Assembly (NCBI RefSeq): GCF_014193375.1
Contig: NZ_JACHZF010000019.1
Location: forward strand, 1 to 64,000
Direction of reading: 5' to 3'
DNA from: Halomonas campaniensis
GTDB lineage: Bacteria; Pseudomonadota; Gammaproteobacteria; Pseudomonadales; Halomonadaceae
DNA length: 64,000 nt
Part shown: positions 44,475 through 54,076 of the stretch, piece after piece
How positions within the stretch are numbered: the first letter of the stretch is position 1
Layout of the letters: each line of letters starts with the position of its first letter
Program-made: the position numbers and the translations under genes
The notes under the pieces: model-generated
The model's input: the letters and a program-made list of their open reading frames with translations, nothing else
Told to the model about the DNA's origin: nothing
The model's database searches: none

Positions 44475-44912
44475 TCAGGGTTCGCCGTGCAGGAAGGCGG
44501 CGCCGGGGGCCACCAGCAGGCGGCGCAGGGCGCGGCGGCCGAGCAGCATCGGGTGGCGCATGTCGCGGCGGTCGGTCAGCGTGAGCTCGACCGGGTACTC
44601 CAGGTCACCGAGGCGCAGCAGGGTACGGATCACGTAGCGCCACTCCTCCTGCCCGTTGGAGCTGCGCACCTTGCGCCGGTCATGCAGGTGCATGCGGAAG
44701 ACATGGGGCGGGGTGTCCGGCCCCCCGCTGCGAGTGGTGAAGCTGACCCACAGCTGGCCGTCCTCCTCGAAGGACTCGATGTCCTCGGCGTGCAGCGCCG
44801 AGGTGCGGGCGCCGGTATCTGCCTTGGCACACAGCGTGAGGTGCATCTCCGGCAGCACGATCATCTCGCGGCGGCCGATCACCGCCTTGGGGGTATAGGG
44901 CAGCTCTTTCAT
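44475..44912 (-). CDS. rimB: RimB/PF05618 retropepsin-like protease
   Basis: A 145-aa protein of the PF05618 family, an ATP-dependent zinc protease-annotated family with retropepsin fold. The active-site motif ADTGARTSALHAED contains the aspartate of D-T-G. The second half has the repeat-like segments VELTLTDRRDMRHPMLLGRR and LLVAPGAAFLHGEP. In pseudomonads RimB trims the glutamate tail RimK adds. The ATG at 44912 has GGAAGG 7-12 bases upstream, within the DUF3549 end; a nearby ATG at 44918 lacks room for a ribosome site. rimK begins 27 bases later. Confidence 0.88.
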   Translation of the reverse strand: MKELPYTPKAVIGRREMIVLPEMHLTLCAKADTGARTSALHAEDIESFEEDGQLWVSFTTRSGGPDTPPHVFRMHLHDRRKVRSSNGQEEWRYVIRTLLRLGDLEYPVELTLTDRRDMRHPMLLGRRALRRLLVAPGAAFLHGEP

Positions 44913-44914
44913 GG

Positions 44915-45961
44915 TCATCCTTCCGGTGTCCCCGTTTGCCGTGTCAGTTCCGCCAGGCGCTGGCCGATGGCCGAGTCCGGGGCCGCCTCGCGCAGCGCCA
45001 TCAGCACCGGCAGGCGCAGCCTCGGGACCAGCGCCAGGTCGCGGGCCACGCTCATGAAGTCGGCGTTGCGGCACTCCGCGAGGCGGGTGAGGAAGCGCGG
45101 CAGGCGCCGGGCGTCCTCCAGATGATGCCAGCCGCGTCCCGCCATGGCCGCCAGCAGGTCGGGGCCGCAGGCGTCCGGGTCGGCGAGCAGGGCGTCGAAC
45201 CAGGCACCGGCCGCTGCCGCCTCCGCGCCACCCATGGCGCGCACGCAGGCACAGAACGCCTCCACGTCTCCCGCCGCGGCGTCTGCCTCGCCCCGCGCCC
45301 GCAGGGCGCGGGCCAGGGCGTCATCGATGGCCACATGCTCCAGACAGTAGCACAGCGAGGTGAGCACTTCGCCAGGCAGCGCGGGCAGGCGAGCGGCCAG
45401 CTGGCGGCGCTGCTCGGCATCCATGCGCACGACGAAGTCGGCCAGCCCCTGCAGGCCGAGGGCCTGCCAGTCGATGGCCTGCTGGCCGCTCAGGTAGGCC
45501 TCCACCGGCTCCAGGTGCTGGCTGGCCGGCTGGCCCAGGTCAAGGCTGGCACGGGCATGCAGCACGGCCTGGAAGGGCAGGGTGGGGGTGAAGGCCAGCG
45601 GGTTGTCCTTCATCAGGTTCTCCACCGCCTCGCCTCCCTCGCGCCCGACGCTGGCCACGCTGCGCCCCAGGGTCTCCAGCAGTCGCTGGACAAAGGCGTC
45701 GCGGGGCGCCGCCACCAGCTGGCCCTGCTCGTCCAGCGGCAGCGCCAGGAACCAGATCAGCGGATCGCGGACGTCGCCGAGGCGAAACACCAGGCCCAGG
45801 CGCGCCTGGCCCTGCCAGGGGGCCGGCCAGGGCGCCTCGCCACGCTCGAAGGCCGCCAGGGTCTCCAGGCTGCAAGGTTCGACGCGTCGTCCCAGGTGGT
45901 AGAGCCACACCTCGGCGCCGCTGCGAACGAAGAAGTCGTGAAGGCTGTGGATCGGTTGCAT
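44915..45961 (-). CDS. DUF3549 family protein
   Basis: A 348-aa cytoplasmic protein of a family of unknown function. The N-terminal part (about 1-120) starts MQPIHSLHDFFVRSGAEVWL and contains LGLVFRLGDVRDPLIWFLAL, typical of DUF3549. The C-terminal two thirds are helical and repeat-like, rich in Ala, Leu and Cys (LTSLCYCLEHVAIDDALARA), resembling a HEAT-type solenoid. It stops 2 bases before the rimB start, so it is the first gene of the operon. A role in the RimK/RimB pathway is inference from position. Confidence 0.88.
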   Translation of the reverse strand: MQPIHSLHDFFVRSGAEVWLYHLGRRVEPCSLETLAAFERGEAPWPAPWQGQARLGLVFRLGDVRDPLIWFLALPLDEQGQLVAAPRDAFVQRLLETLGRSVASVGREGGEAVENLMKDNPLAFTPTLPFQAVLHARASLDLGQPASQHLEPVEAYLSGQQAIDWQALGLQGLADFVVRMDAEQRRQLAARLPALPGEVLTSLCYCLEHVAIDDALARALRARGEADAAAGDVEAFCACVRAMGGAEAAAAGAWFDALLADPDACGPDLLAAMAGRGWHHLEDARRLPRFLTRLAECRNADFMSVARDLALVPRLRLPVLMALREAAPDSAIGQRLAELTRQTGTPEG

Positions 45962-46256
45962 GGCGTCTCCCGTTTTCGAAGCGTGCACTCTACCGCGGTG
46001 GTCAAGCGCTGTCAGCAGCGGAGGAGTCCGCAGGGATCCACGCCGCTGGTCAGGAAATGATCGATGGGCCGAAGGCCCCGTCATGCCTGGCCGGCAGGCG
46101 ACTTTCCAGAGATTATCCACAGCCCCGTTCAGGAAAACTGTGAACTGTGCACAAGACGCCCGGGAGGGGGCCCCCGGGCGGTGGACAGGGCGTGCGGGGT
46201 GGCCGGGTCCCGGGCGAACGGGGATAATGGCCCTACATGTCACCGAGGTACCCGAA

Positions 46257-46589
46257 ATGAGCGTTCACCAGGAGCTGGCGGTCGCCCTGCGCGAGCTGGA
46301 GGCGACCATGCGTGCCACCGGGCAGTGGCGCATGGAGCGCCCCGAGCCCGCCGCCTTCGACAGCGTGGCACCGTTCTGCGCCGATACCATGTCGCTGCCC
46401 CAGTGGCTGCGCTTCGTGTTCATCGTGCGTCTGGAAGCGCTGGTGGAGGTGCAGGCGCCGATGCCGGCGAAGTGCGAGGTGGCCCCCGCGGTGGAGGCCT
46501 GGATGGCTCAGTCGGGCGCGCGCGCCAGCGAACGGCTGATGATGAAGCGGGCGGTCGAGGCGGTCGACCGGCTGGTCACCGAAAACTGA
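46257..46589 (+). CDS. yqcC: YqcC family protein
   Basis: A 110-aa helical cytoplasmic protein of the YqcC/DUF446 family, of unknown function. The family segments LPQWLRFVFIVRLEALVEV and the Trp-rich region before it are intact. In other gammaproteobacteria yqcC sits beside truC; no such gene is here. A possible -10 GATAAT lies 29 bases upstream of the ATG at 46257. It converges with putA1. Confidence 0.9.
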   Translation: MSVHQELAVALRELEATMRATGQWRMERPEPAAFDSVAPFCADTMSLPQWLRFVFIVRLEALVEVQAPMPAKCEVAPAVEAWMAQSGARASERLMMKRAVEAVDRLVTEN

Positions 46590-46640
46590 GCGGGACGTGA
46601 GCGGCGGGGTGGGCCGGCCCTGTCGGGCCGGCCGGGTCGA

Positions 46641-49600
46641 CTACTCGGCGGTCGCCAGCAGGCTGGCGTTGCCACCGGCGGCGGTGGTGTCGATGCACAG
46701 GTGGCGCTCCACCACGTAGCGCTCGGGCGCGATGGTCTGGGTCTCGAGCGGCACGATGGCGCCCTCGCGACCGGCCAGCGCGACGCGCAGCTCCCGGGTC
46801 CAGTCGCTGGCCCCCGCGGCAGCCACGGCCGCGATGCCCTCGACCCGGGTCAGCGTCTCGGCCTCGAGGCTGCCGTCGAGGGCGGCGGCGGGGGCCCCGG
46901 CCTCGACCAGCGGCTGCACGGCCTGGGCAGCGCCCGGGACGACCAGCACCGCCGCGCAGCCCGCGCCGAGGGCCTGCACCGCCTGGGCGATGGCGATCTC
47001 CAGGGTCGGCCCCAGGCAGAGCACCGGTCCCTTGGGATACATCGCCAGGCGGTTGCTCTCCCCGGTGGGCCCCGGCAGCGTCTGGGGCGTCATGTCCAGG
47101 GCCGCGGCCTCGGCCAGCGCTTTGCGAATCACGCCACGCTTCCCCGACAGCGCCTTGCGCAGCACCTCCACCCGGTCGGGTCGCGCCGCCCAGTTGCGCG
47201 CGTCCAGGCCGTCCAGGGCCGCCTGGAGATCGCCCAGGGGCACGGTCTTCCCCGTCGGCGCCTCGTGCTGCTCGGCATCGGCGGTGCGGCGGAAGCGGGT
47301 GACATAGAGCGGCCCGCCGGCCTTGGGCCCGGTGCCCGAGAGCCCCTCGCCGCCGAAGGGCTGGGAGCCGACGATGGCGCCGATCTGGTTGCGGTTGACG
47401 TAGATGTTGCCCACATGGAGCCGCTCGACGATCTGCTGCACGCGGTCGTCGATCCGGGTGTGCAGGCCGAAGGTCAGGCCGTATCCCCGGTCGTTGATCG
47501 CGTCGACCACCCTGTCGATGTCCCGCGCCTTGAAGGTGGCCACGTGCAGGACCGGGCCGAAGATCTCGCGCTCGAGGTCCTCGATGCCCCCGACCTCGAC
47601 CACCGCCGGGGTGACGAAGGTGCCGACATCCGGCACCGGCAGCGTCTTGATCACCTTGCCGGCCTTCTGCCGGGCCGTCACATAGTCGCCGATCTCGGTC
47701 TGGGCCTCGGCGTCGATCACCGGCGAGACGTCGGTGTCGGTGTTCCACGGGTCGCCGATGCTGAGCGCGTCCATGGCGCCGTCGAGCATGTCGAGCAGGC
47801 GGTCCCGCGCCTCCTCCTGGACGTAGAGCATCCTGAGCGCCGAACAGCGCTGGCCGGCCGACTGGAAGGAGGAGATCAGGATGTCGCGCACCGCCTGCTC
47901 GGTCAGCGCCGTGGAGTCGACGATCATCGCATTCAGGCCGCCGGTCTCGGCGATCAGCACCGCGTCGGGGCCGGCATTCTGCGCCAGGGCCTGGTGGATG
48001 ATCTGCGCCACCGGGGTCGAGCCGGTGAAGCAGACCCCGGCGATGCGCGGATCGCTGGTCAGTGGCCCGCCCACCGTCGGCCCGTCGCCGGGCAGCAGCT
48101 GCAGGGCCGCCTCGGGCAGTCCGGCCTCGCGCATCAGCTCGATGGCGCGGGCGGCGATCAGCGGCGTCTGCTCGGCGGGCTTGGCGAGCACCGCGTTGCC
48201 GGCCGCCAGGGCGGCGGCGATCTGGCCGGTGAAGATGGCCAGCGGGAAGTTCCACGGGCTGATGCAGACGAAGATGCCGCGGGCGCTGCCGGGCTCCTCC
48301 GCCTCCAGCCGTTCGCCCTCGTTGGCGTAGTAGCGCAGGAAGTCCACCGCCTCGCGCACCTCGGCGATGCCGTCGAACATCATCTTGCCCGCCTCGCGGG
48401 TGGTGATCACGGTCAGCTCGGCGATGTGCTCCTCGTAGAGATCGGCGGTGCGGCGCAGCACCTCGGCCCGCTCCGCCGCCGGCCGCGCCGACCAGTCGCG
48501 GAAGCCCTCCTCTGCGGCGTCGAGGGCGGTCGCGACCTCCTCCGGCGTCGCCTCATGCACCTGGCCGACCACCCGGGAGGTGTCGGCGGGGGAGACGACA
48601 TCGCGGGCCTCGCCACGGGGAGCCGGGCTGCCCGCCAGCATCGGGCCGGCGGTCCAGGTGGTGTCGGCGAAGCCCTCCCGCGCCTCGAGCAGCGGCAGGA
48701 TCGAGGCCGGCTCGTTGATCCGGTAGCCCCTGGAGTTTCGGCGCTCGGGGGCGAACAGCTCGCCGGGCTGGCGGATCAGCGGGCTCGAGATGGCCTCGCC
48801 CAGCTGCTGCATCCCGGCCACCGGGTCCTTCGAGACCTCGCTCGGGGGAATCGAGGCGTCCACCACCTGGTTCACGAAGGAGGAGTTGGCCCCGTTCTCC
48901 AGCAGGCGGCGTACCAGGTAGGCCAGCAGGTCGCGGTGGGCGCCCACCGGGGCGTAGATGCGGCAGTGGGTGCCTTCGGCATCCTTGACGATCTGGTGCA
49001 GCGACTCGCCCATGCCGTGCAGGCGCTGGAACTCGTAGCTGTCCTTGTCGTCGCCCGCCATGGCGACCACCGCGGCACAGGTGTGGGCGTTGTGGGTCGC
49101 GAACTGCGGGTAGATGCGGTCGCGCCGGTCGAGCAGCATCTGGGCGCAGGCCATGTAGCTGACGTCGGTGTTGATCTTGCGGGTGAACACCGGGAAGGTC
49201 TCGACCCCCATCTCCTGGGAGAGCTTGATCTCCGTATCCCAGTAGGCCCCCTTGACCAGCCGCACCATGATCCGGCGGTCGTGCCGCTCGGCGAGGTCGT
49301 AGAGCGCCTCGATCACCGGCCCGGCGCGACGCCCGTAGGCCTGCACCACGACCCCGAAGCCGTCCCAGTCCTCGAGGCTGGGGTCGGCCATCAGCGCCTC
49401 GATCACATCCAGGGAGAGGTCCAGCCGGTCCTGCTCCTCGGCGTCGATATTGAAGCCGATATTGGCCTTGGCCGCCTGCCGCACCAGTTCCTGCGCGCGT
49501 GGCAGGAGCTCGGCCATCACCGTGTCGCGGTGGGTGTATTCATAGCGCGGATGCAGCGCCGAGAGCTTCACCGAGATGCCGGGGCTGCCGCGCACGTCGC

Positions 49601-50306
49601 CCTTGGCCTGCTTGGCGATGGCGGTGATCGCCTTGGCATAGGCCGCGTGGTAGCGACGGGCGTCGGCGTCGGTGCGGGCCGCCTCGCCCAGCATGTCGTA
49701 GGAGTAGGTGTAGCCCTGCTTCTCGAGCTCGCGTGCATTCTTCATGCCCTCCTCGATGGTCTGGCCGAGCACGAACTGGCGGCCGAGGATCTTCATGGAC
49801 TGGCCCACCGCGGTGCGCACCACCGGCTCGCCCATGCGGCGCACCAGGCCGCGCAGGGCCCGCACCGGGCCCTTGGGATCCTCGTCCAGCACCTTGCCGG
49901 TCAGCAGCAGGGCCCAGGTGGAGGCGTTGACCATGGACGACGAGGACTTGCCCAGGTGGGCGCCCCAGTCGGAGGGCTCGATCTTGTCGTGGATCAGGTC
50001 GTCGATGGTCTCCGCGTCGGGCACGCGCAGGAGCGCCTCGGCCAGGCACATGAGACCCACGCCCTCGGCGGTGGAGAGCCCGTACTCGGCCAGGAACGAC
50101 TCCATCATCGACGGCTTCTTTTCCTTGCGCACCCGTTCGACGTATTTCGCACCGGCGTCGGCGACCCGGCGGCGCTCTTCCTCCGACAGCCGGAGCTGTC
50201 CGACGAGTTCATCCAGCACCTTGGCCTCGTCGGCCGCATAGCGGGCGCGGATGCGCGCACGGGATTCGCTGATGGCGTCATGGGGGTGAAGGTCTGCTTT
50301 GTTCAT
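46641..50306 (-). CDS. putA: Bifunctional proline dehydrogenase / P5C dehydrogenase PutA (long form)
   Basis: A 1221-aa flavin and NAD enzyme that oxidises proline to glutamate with substrate channelling. The FAD-dependent proline dehydrogenase domain spans about 170-480, with RLVKGAYWDTEIK near 352. The P5C dehydrogenase domain spans about 560-1000, with the catalytic Cys in SAGQRCSALR near 819. A C-terminal ALDH-superfamily domain (about 1040-1221, containing LATAE at the end) is present as in long, type B PutA proteins. There is no N-terminal ribbon-helix-helix, so it does not self-regulate. ATG 50306 has GGGAG upstream. putP1 is upstream. Confidence 0.96.
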   Translation of the reverse strand: MNKADLHPHDAISESRARIRARYAADEAKVLDELVGQLRLSEEERRRVADAGAKYVERVRKEKKPSMMESFLAEYGLSTAEGVGLMCLAEALLRVPDAETIDDLIHDKIEPSDWGAHLGKSSSSMVNASTWALLLTGKVLDEDPKGPVRALRGLVRRMGEPVVRTAVGQSMKILGRQFVLGQTIEEGMKNARELEKQGYTYSYDMLGEAARTDADARRYHAAYAKAITAIAKQAKGDVRGSPGISVKLSALHPRYEYTHRDTVMAELLPRAQELVRQAAKANIGFNIDAEEQDRLDLSLDVIEALMADPSLEDWDGFGVVVQAYGRRAGPVIEALYDLAERHDRRIMVRLVKGAYWDTEIKLSQEMGVETFPVFTRKINTDVSYMACAQMLLDRRDRIYPQFATHNAHTCAAVVAMAGDDKDSYEFQRLHGMGESLHQIVKDAEGTHCRIYAPVGAHRDLLAYLVRRLLENGANSSFVNQVVDASIPPSEVSKDPVAGMQQLGEAISSPLIRQPGELFAPERRNSRGYRINEPASILPLLEAREGFADTTWTAGPMLAGSPAPRGEARDVVSPADTSRVVGQVHEATPEEVATALDAAEEGFRDWSARPAAERAEVLRRTADLYEEHIAELTVITTREAGKMMFDGIAEVREAVDFLRYYANEGERLEAEEPGSARGIFVCISPWNFPLAIFTGQIAAALAAGNAVLAKPAEQTPLIAARAIELMREAGLPEAALQLLPGDGPTVGGPLTSDPRIAGVCFTGSTPVAQIIHQALAQNAGPDAVLIAETGGLNAMIVDSTALTEQAVRDILISSFQSAGQRCSALRMLYVQEEARDRLLDMLDGAMDALSIGDPWNTDTDVSPVIDAEAQTEIGDYVTARQKAGKVIKTLPVPDVGTFVTPAVVEVGGIEDLEREIFGPVLHVATFKARDIDRVVDAINDRGYGLTFGLHTRIDDRVQQIVERLHVGNIYVNRNQIGAIVGSQPFGGEGLSGTGPKAGGPLYVTRFRRTADAEQHEAPTGKTVPLGDLQAALDGLDARNWAARPDRVEVLRKALSGKRGVIRKALAEAAALDMTPQTLPGPTGESNRLAMYPKGPVLCLGPTLEIAIAQAVQALGAGCAAVLVVPGAAQAVQPLVEAGAPAAALDGSLEAETLTRVEGIAAVAAAGASDWTRELRVALAGREGAIVPLETQTIAPERYVVERHLCIDTTAAGGNASLLATAE

Positions 50307-50407
50307 GCTCGAACTCCCTGGGGTTCCGACACGCCGCGTCGAGGCGACGCCGGAAAGGGCTCCCGCAGGACCCCTTTCATCACGTTGATGGCGTGTTGCG
50401 CGCTCTG

Positions 50408-51898
50408 TTAGCGAGTGATGTGCTGGTATTCGCCGGCATCGGCGGTGGCTCTGCTCACCACCACGATGGCGATCATGGCCGCGATGAAGCCGGGAATGAT
50501 CTCGTAGACGCCGGGTCCGCCCATGAAGGAGCCGTTCCAGCCCAGCGAGATCCAGATCATGACGGTGGCGGCACCCACCACCATGCCGGCAATCGCGCCG
50601 GCCCCGTTGGTGCGCGGCCACATCAGCGACAGGATGATCAGCGGGCCGAACGCCGCACCGAAGCCGGCCCAGGCGTTACTGACCAGTCCCAGCACCTGGG
50701 AGTTCTCGTCGGAGGCGATGACGGCGGCCACCAGGCCGACGAGCACCACGCAGACCCGGCCAACCGCCACGGTCTCCTTATCGCTGGCCTCCTTGCGCAG
50801 GAACAGGCGATAGAAGTCCTCGGTGAGGGAGGAGGACGACACCAGCAGCTGACTGGAGATGGTGCTCATGATCGCGGCCAGCAGGGCCGCATAGAGGAAG
50901 CCCGTGACCAGCGGGTGGAACAGCAGGTTCGCCAGGATGATGAAGATGGTCTCCGGGTCCTGGACATCCAGGCCGTTGCGCACCGCATAGGCGCGGCCGA
51001 ATATCCCCAGGGAGATCGCGCCGATCAGGGAGATCGCCATCCAGCTCATGCCGATGTTGCGGGCAACGGGCACATCCTTGAGGGAGCGGATGGCCATGAA
51101 GCGCACGATGATGTGTGGCTGCCCGAAATATCCCAGCCCCCAGGTGACCGCCGAGAGCCAGCCGACGAAGGTCAGTCCCGCCGTCCATGACAGCAGCGTG
51201 GTATCAACGCTATTCAGGGTCTCGGACGCCTGGGCGAAGCCGCCGCCGCCTTCACCGAAGAGCACCACCGCCGGCATGATCACCAGCGCCAGCATCATGA
51301 TGCAGCCCTGCACGAAGTCCGTCAGGCTCACGGCCAGGAAGCCGCCGACGACGGTATAGATCAGCACCACGCCCAGGGTGATCACCACGCCCATGGCATA
51401 GTCGCTCATGCCACCGAAGTTGTAGATGCCCGAGAACGCGCTCTCGAACAGCTTGCCGCCGGCCACCAGACCGGAGGCCGTGTAGACCGCGAAGAAGATG
51501 ACGATCACCACGGCCGATACCGTGCGCAGGGAGAGCGCCCGGGTCGGGAAGCGGTTGGCCAGGAACTCCGGGATGGTGATGGCGTTGCCGTAGTGAACCG
51601 TCTGTTCACGGAGGCGAGGTGCGACCAGGGTCCAGTTGAAGAACGCGCCCACGAGCAGGCCGATACCGATCCAGGCCGAGCCCAGGCCGGAAACGAACAG
51701 CGCCCCGGGCAGGCCCAGCAGCAGCCAGCCGCTCATGTCCGAGGCCCCGGCCGACAGGGCCGCCACCTGGGGGCTGAGGGCGCGGCCACCCAGCATGTAG
51801 TCCTCGGACGAGGACGTGGACTTGCGCATGGCATAGACGCCGATGGCGATCATCAGCGCAAAGTAGCCAAACAGGCTTATCCAGACTCCAGTAGCCAT
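50408..51898 (-). CDS. putP: Sodium/proline symporter PutP (copy 1)
   Basis: A 496-aa membrane protein of the sodium:solute symporter family, with about 13 transmembrane helices. The N-terminal segment GGRALSPQVAALSAGASDMS with GWLLLGLPGALFVSG matches PutP, and the Na+-site region SSQLLVSSSSLTEDFY is intact. It imports proline with Na+. The ATG at 51898 has GGAGGTA 5-11 bases upstream. The stop is 101 bases before the putA1 start, so the order is putP1-putA1. Confidence 0.95.
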   Translation of the reverse strand: MATGVWISLFGYFALMIAIGVYAMRKSTSSSEDYMLGGRALSPQVAALSAGASDMSGWLLLGLPGALFVSGLGSAWIGIGLLVGAFFNWTLVAPRLREQTVHYGNAITIPEFLANRFPTRALSLRTVSAVVIVIFFAVYTASGLVAGGKLFESAFSGIYNFGGMSDYAMGVVITLGVVLIYTVVGGFLAVSLTDFVQGCIMMLALVIMPAVVLFGEGGGGFAQASETLNSVDTTLLSWTAGLTFVGWLSAVTWGLGYFGQPHIIVRFMAIRSLKDVPVARNIGMSWMAISLIGAISLGIFGRAYAVRNGLDVQDPETIFIILANLLFHPLVTGFLYAALLAAIMSTISSQLLVSSSSLTEDFYRLFLRKEASDKETVAVGRVCVVLVGLVAAVIASDENSQVLGLVSNAWAGFGAAFGPLIILSLMWPRTNGAGAIAGMVVGAATVMIWISLGWNGSFMGGPGVYEIIPGFIAAMIAIVVVSRATADAGEYQHITR

Positions 51899-52460
51899 GA
51901 AATACCTCCAGTTCATTGGGCCGGAGCGGGCTCCGGCCGGATAACGCATCTACCGTTGGGAGTCCGGTAGCGGCGCGCGTTTATTGTTGTCACTTCGCTT
52001 TCGTCATGCGCAACGGGGCGCTGCCGCCTGTCACGCCAGGGGTTACTGCTCGATGCTTGCCTCCTGTCGCTCGTCCCTGGTTCAGGGCGTTGTGGGATGG
52101 GATGCCTTCGGTGCTGCCGGATTGGCCGGGTTCTTGCTCAGTTTAAAGGCGTCGATGAAAAGCGTAGCAGTCGAGCCGGGTCACGTCGGCTCGTGCAGGG
52201 GGAAGCAGGGTAGAGGCATCGAAGGGGCCGGCCGATGGGGCAGGCCGGCCAGGGAGGAGGGCGTCTGGTGGCATGATCCCGTTGCGGCGATCCGGCGGGT
52301 AGCGCTCGACATGTCGAGCCCCCTTTCATGAAAAATGTAGTACTGATACTAGCGCGTATCGAGAGGCCGCAGCATTTCACGCTGTGTGGACGGTGCCTAG
52401 GGCCAGAGGATGGGGCGGGCGGCCCACATGCCGGTACCGCCTTTGCGCCTGCCAACGCAA
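51899..52460. other. Intergenic region between putP1 and ompW1 without a recognisable gene
   Basis: This 562-base stretch contains no gene that I can support. Near putP1 there is a hairpin CCGGAGC / GCTCCGG (51921-51936) and an inverted repeat CTACCG / CGGTAG around 51950-51970. GGCCGGCC occurs twice as an inverted repeat at 52226-52233 and 52243-52250. It probably holds the putP1 promoter. Confidence 0.6.
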
Positions 52461-52485
52461 CGAGGCCCGCCGGTGGCGGGCCTCG
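52461..52485 (-). terminator. Terminator of ompW1
   Basis: Perfect 11-bp stem CGAGGCCCGCC / GGCGGGCCTCG with a 3-base loop lies 20 bases downstream of the ompW1 stop. It lacks a T tract. Confidence 0.75.
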
Positions 52486-52504
52486 TCGTGGCGCGAAGGG
52501 GGGA

Positions 52505-53167
52505 TCAGAAGCGGTAGCTGATACCGCCCATCACCACCCAGGGGTCGATCTCGACCTTGCCGACGCCGACACCTTCAACCTTGGCATCGGTGTCGATATC
52601 GAGATACCAGGCGGCGGCGTTGAGCGCCCAGTTGTCGTTGATCAGCAGGTCGACGCCCACCTGGCCGGCGGCGCCCCAGGAGTCATCCAGCTCCAGGTTC
52701 AGGGCCGTGCCGTTAGCCAGCGAGACTTCTTCATCAGAGAAGCGGGTGTAGTTGACGCCCACGCCGACGTAGGGCTGCACGCTGGCCGCGGTGCCGCCCA
52801 GCGGGTAGTACTGCACGGTCAGGGTCGGCGGCAGATGCTTGGTGGAGCCAGACGCTGCACCGTCACCCAGGGTGAAACTGTGCTTGAACTGCTCGGCGGC
52901 CAGCAGCTCGACGCCGATCTTGTCGTGGAAGCGATAGCCCAGGGTAAAGGCGAAGCGGGTATCGTCGTCGACATTGGTACCTACGATGACGCCATCACCC
53001 AGCAGCGGGCTGAGGTCCAGATTGCCGTTATCACTCTTGGGGGCCACCTTGGCCACGCCCAGGCGGGTAAAGAAGTCGCCGGCGCCGTAGGCCAGGGCCT
53101 GGGTGCTGGTGGTAAAGGCGGCGGCGGCCAGGCCGGCGGCCAGCAGGGTGGGGAGGTGCTTGCGCAT
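52505..53167 (-). CDS. ompW: OmpW-family outer membrane protein (copy 1)
   Basis: An eight-stranded beta-barrel outer membrane protein of 220 aa. A signal peptide (LPTLLAAGLAAAAFTTSTQA, cleaved after ALA) precedes the AYGAGDFFTRLGVAKVAPKS start of the barrel. It contains LPPTLTVQYYPLGGTAASVQ and YVGVGVNYTRFSDEE, and ends VMGGISYRF with the aromatic C-terminus required for barrel insertion. OmpW proteins pass small hydrophobic molecules. The gene is the most divergent of three paralogues here and has an FNR/ANR-type site 100 bases upstream, unlike the other two. Confidence 0.93.
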   Translation of the reverse strand: MRKHLPTLLAAGLAAAAFTTSTQALAYGAGDFFTRLGVAKVAPKSDNGNLDLSPLLGDGVIVGTNVDDDTRFAFTLGYRFHDKIGVELLAAEQFKHSFTLGDGAASGSTKHLPPTLTVQYYPLGGTAASVQPYVGVGVNYTRFSDEEVSLANGTALNLELDDSWGAAGQVGVDLLINDNWALNAAAWYLDIDTDAKVEGVGVGKVEIDPWVVMGGISYRF

Positions 53168-53266
53168 GGGGCGGCTCCTTGAGGTTCCGGGTTCAGCGTT
53201 GTGGTCTAGCCAGTCCCTGGCCTGCCAGGGTGACGGGAAGTTTAATCAAGCTGCCCGGGAACTTTC

Positions 53267-53280
53267 TTGACGTCGGTCAA
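53267..53280. promoter_or_regulatory. FNR/ANR-type box upstream of ompW1
   Basis: TTGACGTCGGTCAA is a symmetric FNR/ANR-like site (pattern TTGAT-N4-ATCAA, here with C/G at the inner positions). A possible -10 (TAAACT, minus strand, 53239-53244) is spaced so that the box centres near -41.5, as in class II activated promoters. E. coli ompW is known to be FNR-controlled. Confidence 0.6.
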
Positions 53281-53334
53281 GTGATGTTGCAACGCACAAG
53301 GGCGGGAGCCCGGAAATAGCGATACAAGAAGGAG

Positions 53335-53375
53335 ACAAAAAAGGACGCCGCCGGGCTGGGCCCGGCGGCGTCCTT
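53335..53375 (-). terminator. Terminator of ompW2
   Basis: Long stem (15 bp, AAGGACGCCGCCGGG and its complement) with a 5-base loop. On the minus strand it is followed by TTTTTT. This is a textbook intrinsic terminator about 38 bases after the ompW2 stop. Confidence 0.92.
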
Positions 53376-53413
53376 CGTGACGGCGGATTACCGCAGACGT
53401 TGCGCTGCGCGGA

Positions 53414-54007
53414 TCAGAAGCGCAGGGTCACGCCACCGCCGATGGTCATCGGGTCGATCTTGGCGGTGCCGATGCGCTCGCCGCCGACGGAGATACGCGA
53501 GTCGACGTCGGCGTAGTTGGCGAAGCCGTTGAGCATCAGGTTGTCGGTGATGGCGAGGTCCACGCCCACCTGGCCCACGGCGCCGTAGCTGCGACGGGCG
53601 TCCACGCCTTCCGGCTCGCCGGAGAAGCGGGTGTAGTTGAGGCCGGCGCCCACGTAGGGCTGCACGCGGGAGTCCAGGCCGCCCATGGGGTAGTAGTTGA
53701 CCAGCAGGTTGACCGGCATCCGGTCGATGGTGCCGCCCAGAGCACCCGCAGAGAACTCATGCTCGATCTTCTCGGAGCCGTTGAGCTCCACGCCGACCTT
53801 GTCGTGGAACAGGTAGCCGGCGCCGAGGGTGAAGCCGGTCTCGCCGCTGCTGACGCCGTCGAGCACGCCGTTGTCGGAGCGGGTATCGGACTTGGCGAAG
53901 CCGCCACGCACGAAGGTGTCGCCGGCGCTGTAGGCCAGGGCGGCCTGGCTTGCGAAGGCGCAGCTGGCGGCGATGGCGGCCGCGGTGATCAGTCGAGTGG
54001 TGCGCAT
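53414..54007 (-). CDS. OmpW-family outer membrane protein (copy 2)
   Basis: A 197-aa eight-stranded barrel. The signal peptide (LITAAAIAASCAFASQAALA) is cleaved before AYSAGDTFVRGGFAKSDT. It shares long identical segments with copy 3, including YYPMGG, VQPYVGAGLNYTRFSGE and KIDPMTIGGG, and ends TLRF. It has its own promoter and terminator. The promoter has a perfect -10 TATAAT (54077-54082) with a palindromic operator in the spacer. Copies 2 and 3 are clearly recent tandem duplicates. Confidence 0.93.
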   Translation of the reverse strand: MRTTRLITAAAIAASCAFASQAALAYSAGDTFVRGGFAKSDTRSDNGVLDGVSSGETGFTLGAGYLFHDKVGVELNGSEKIEHEFSAGALGGTIDRMPVNLLVNYYPMGGLDSRVQPYVGAGLNYTRFSGEPEGVDARRSYGAVGQVGVDLAITDNLMLNGFANYADVDSRISVGGERIGTAKIDPMTIGGGVTLRF

Positions 54008-54076
54008 ATGGGGATCCTCCCTGTTGCTTCACGCGAAGTCGCGTTGCCGGAGCGTCCGGCATCCTGTGACCAAGGT

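Noticed and set aside
46113..46121. Perfect DnaA box TTATCCACA upstream of yqcC
   Set aside because: A single box with no cluster, no AT-rich unwinding element and no dnaA, dnaN, gidA or parAB gene nearby. An origin of replication is not supported.
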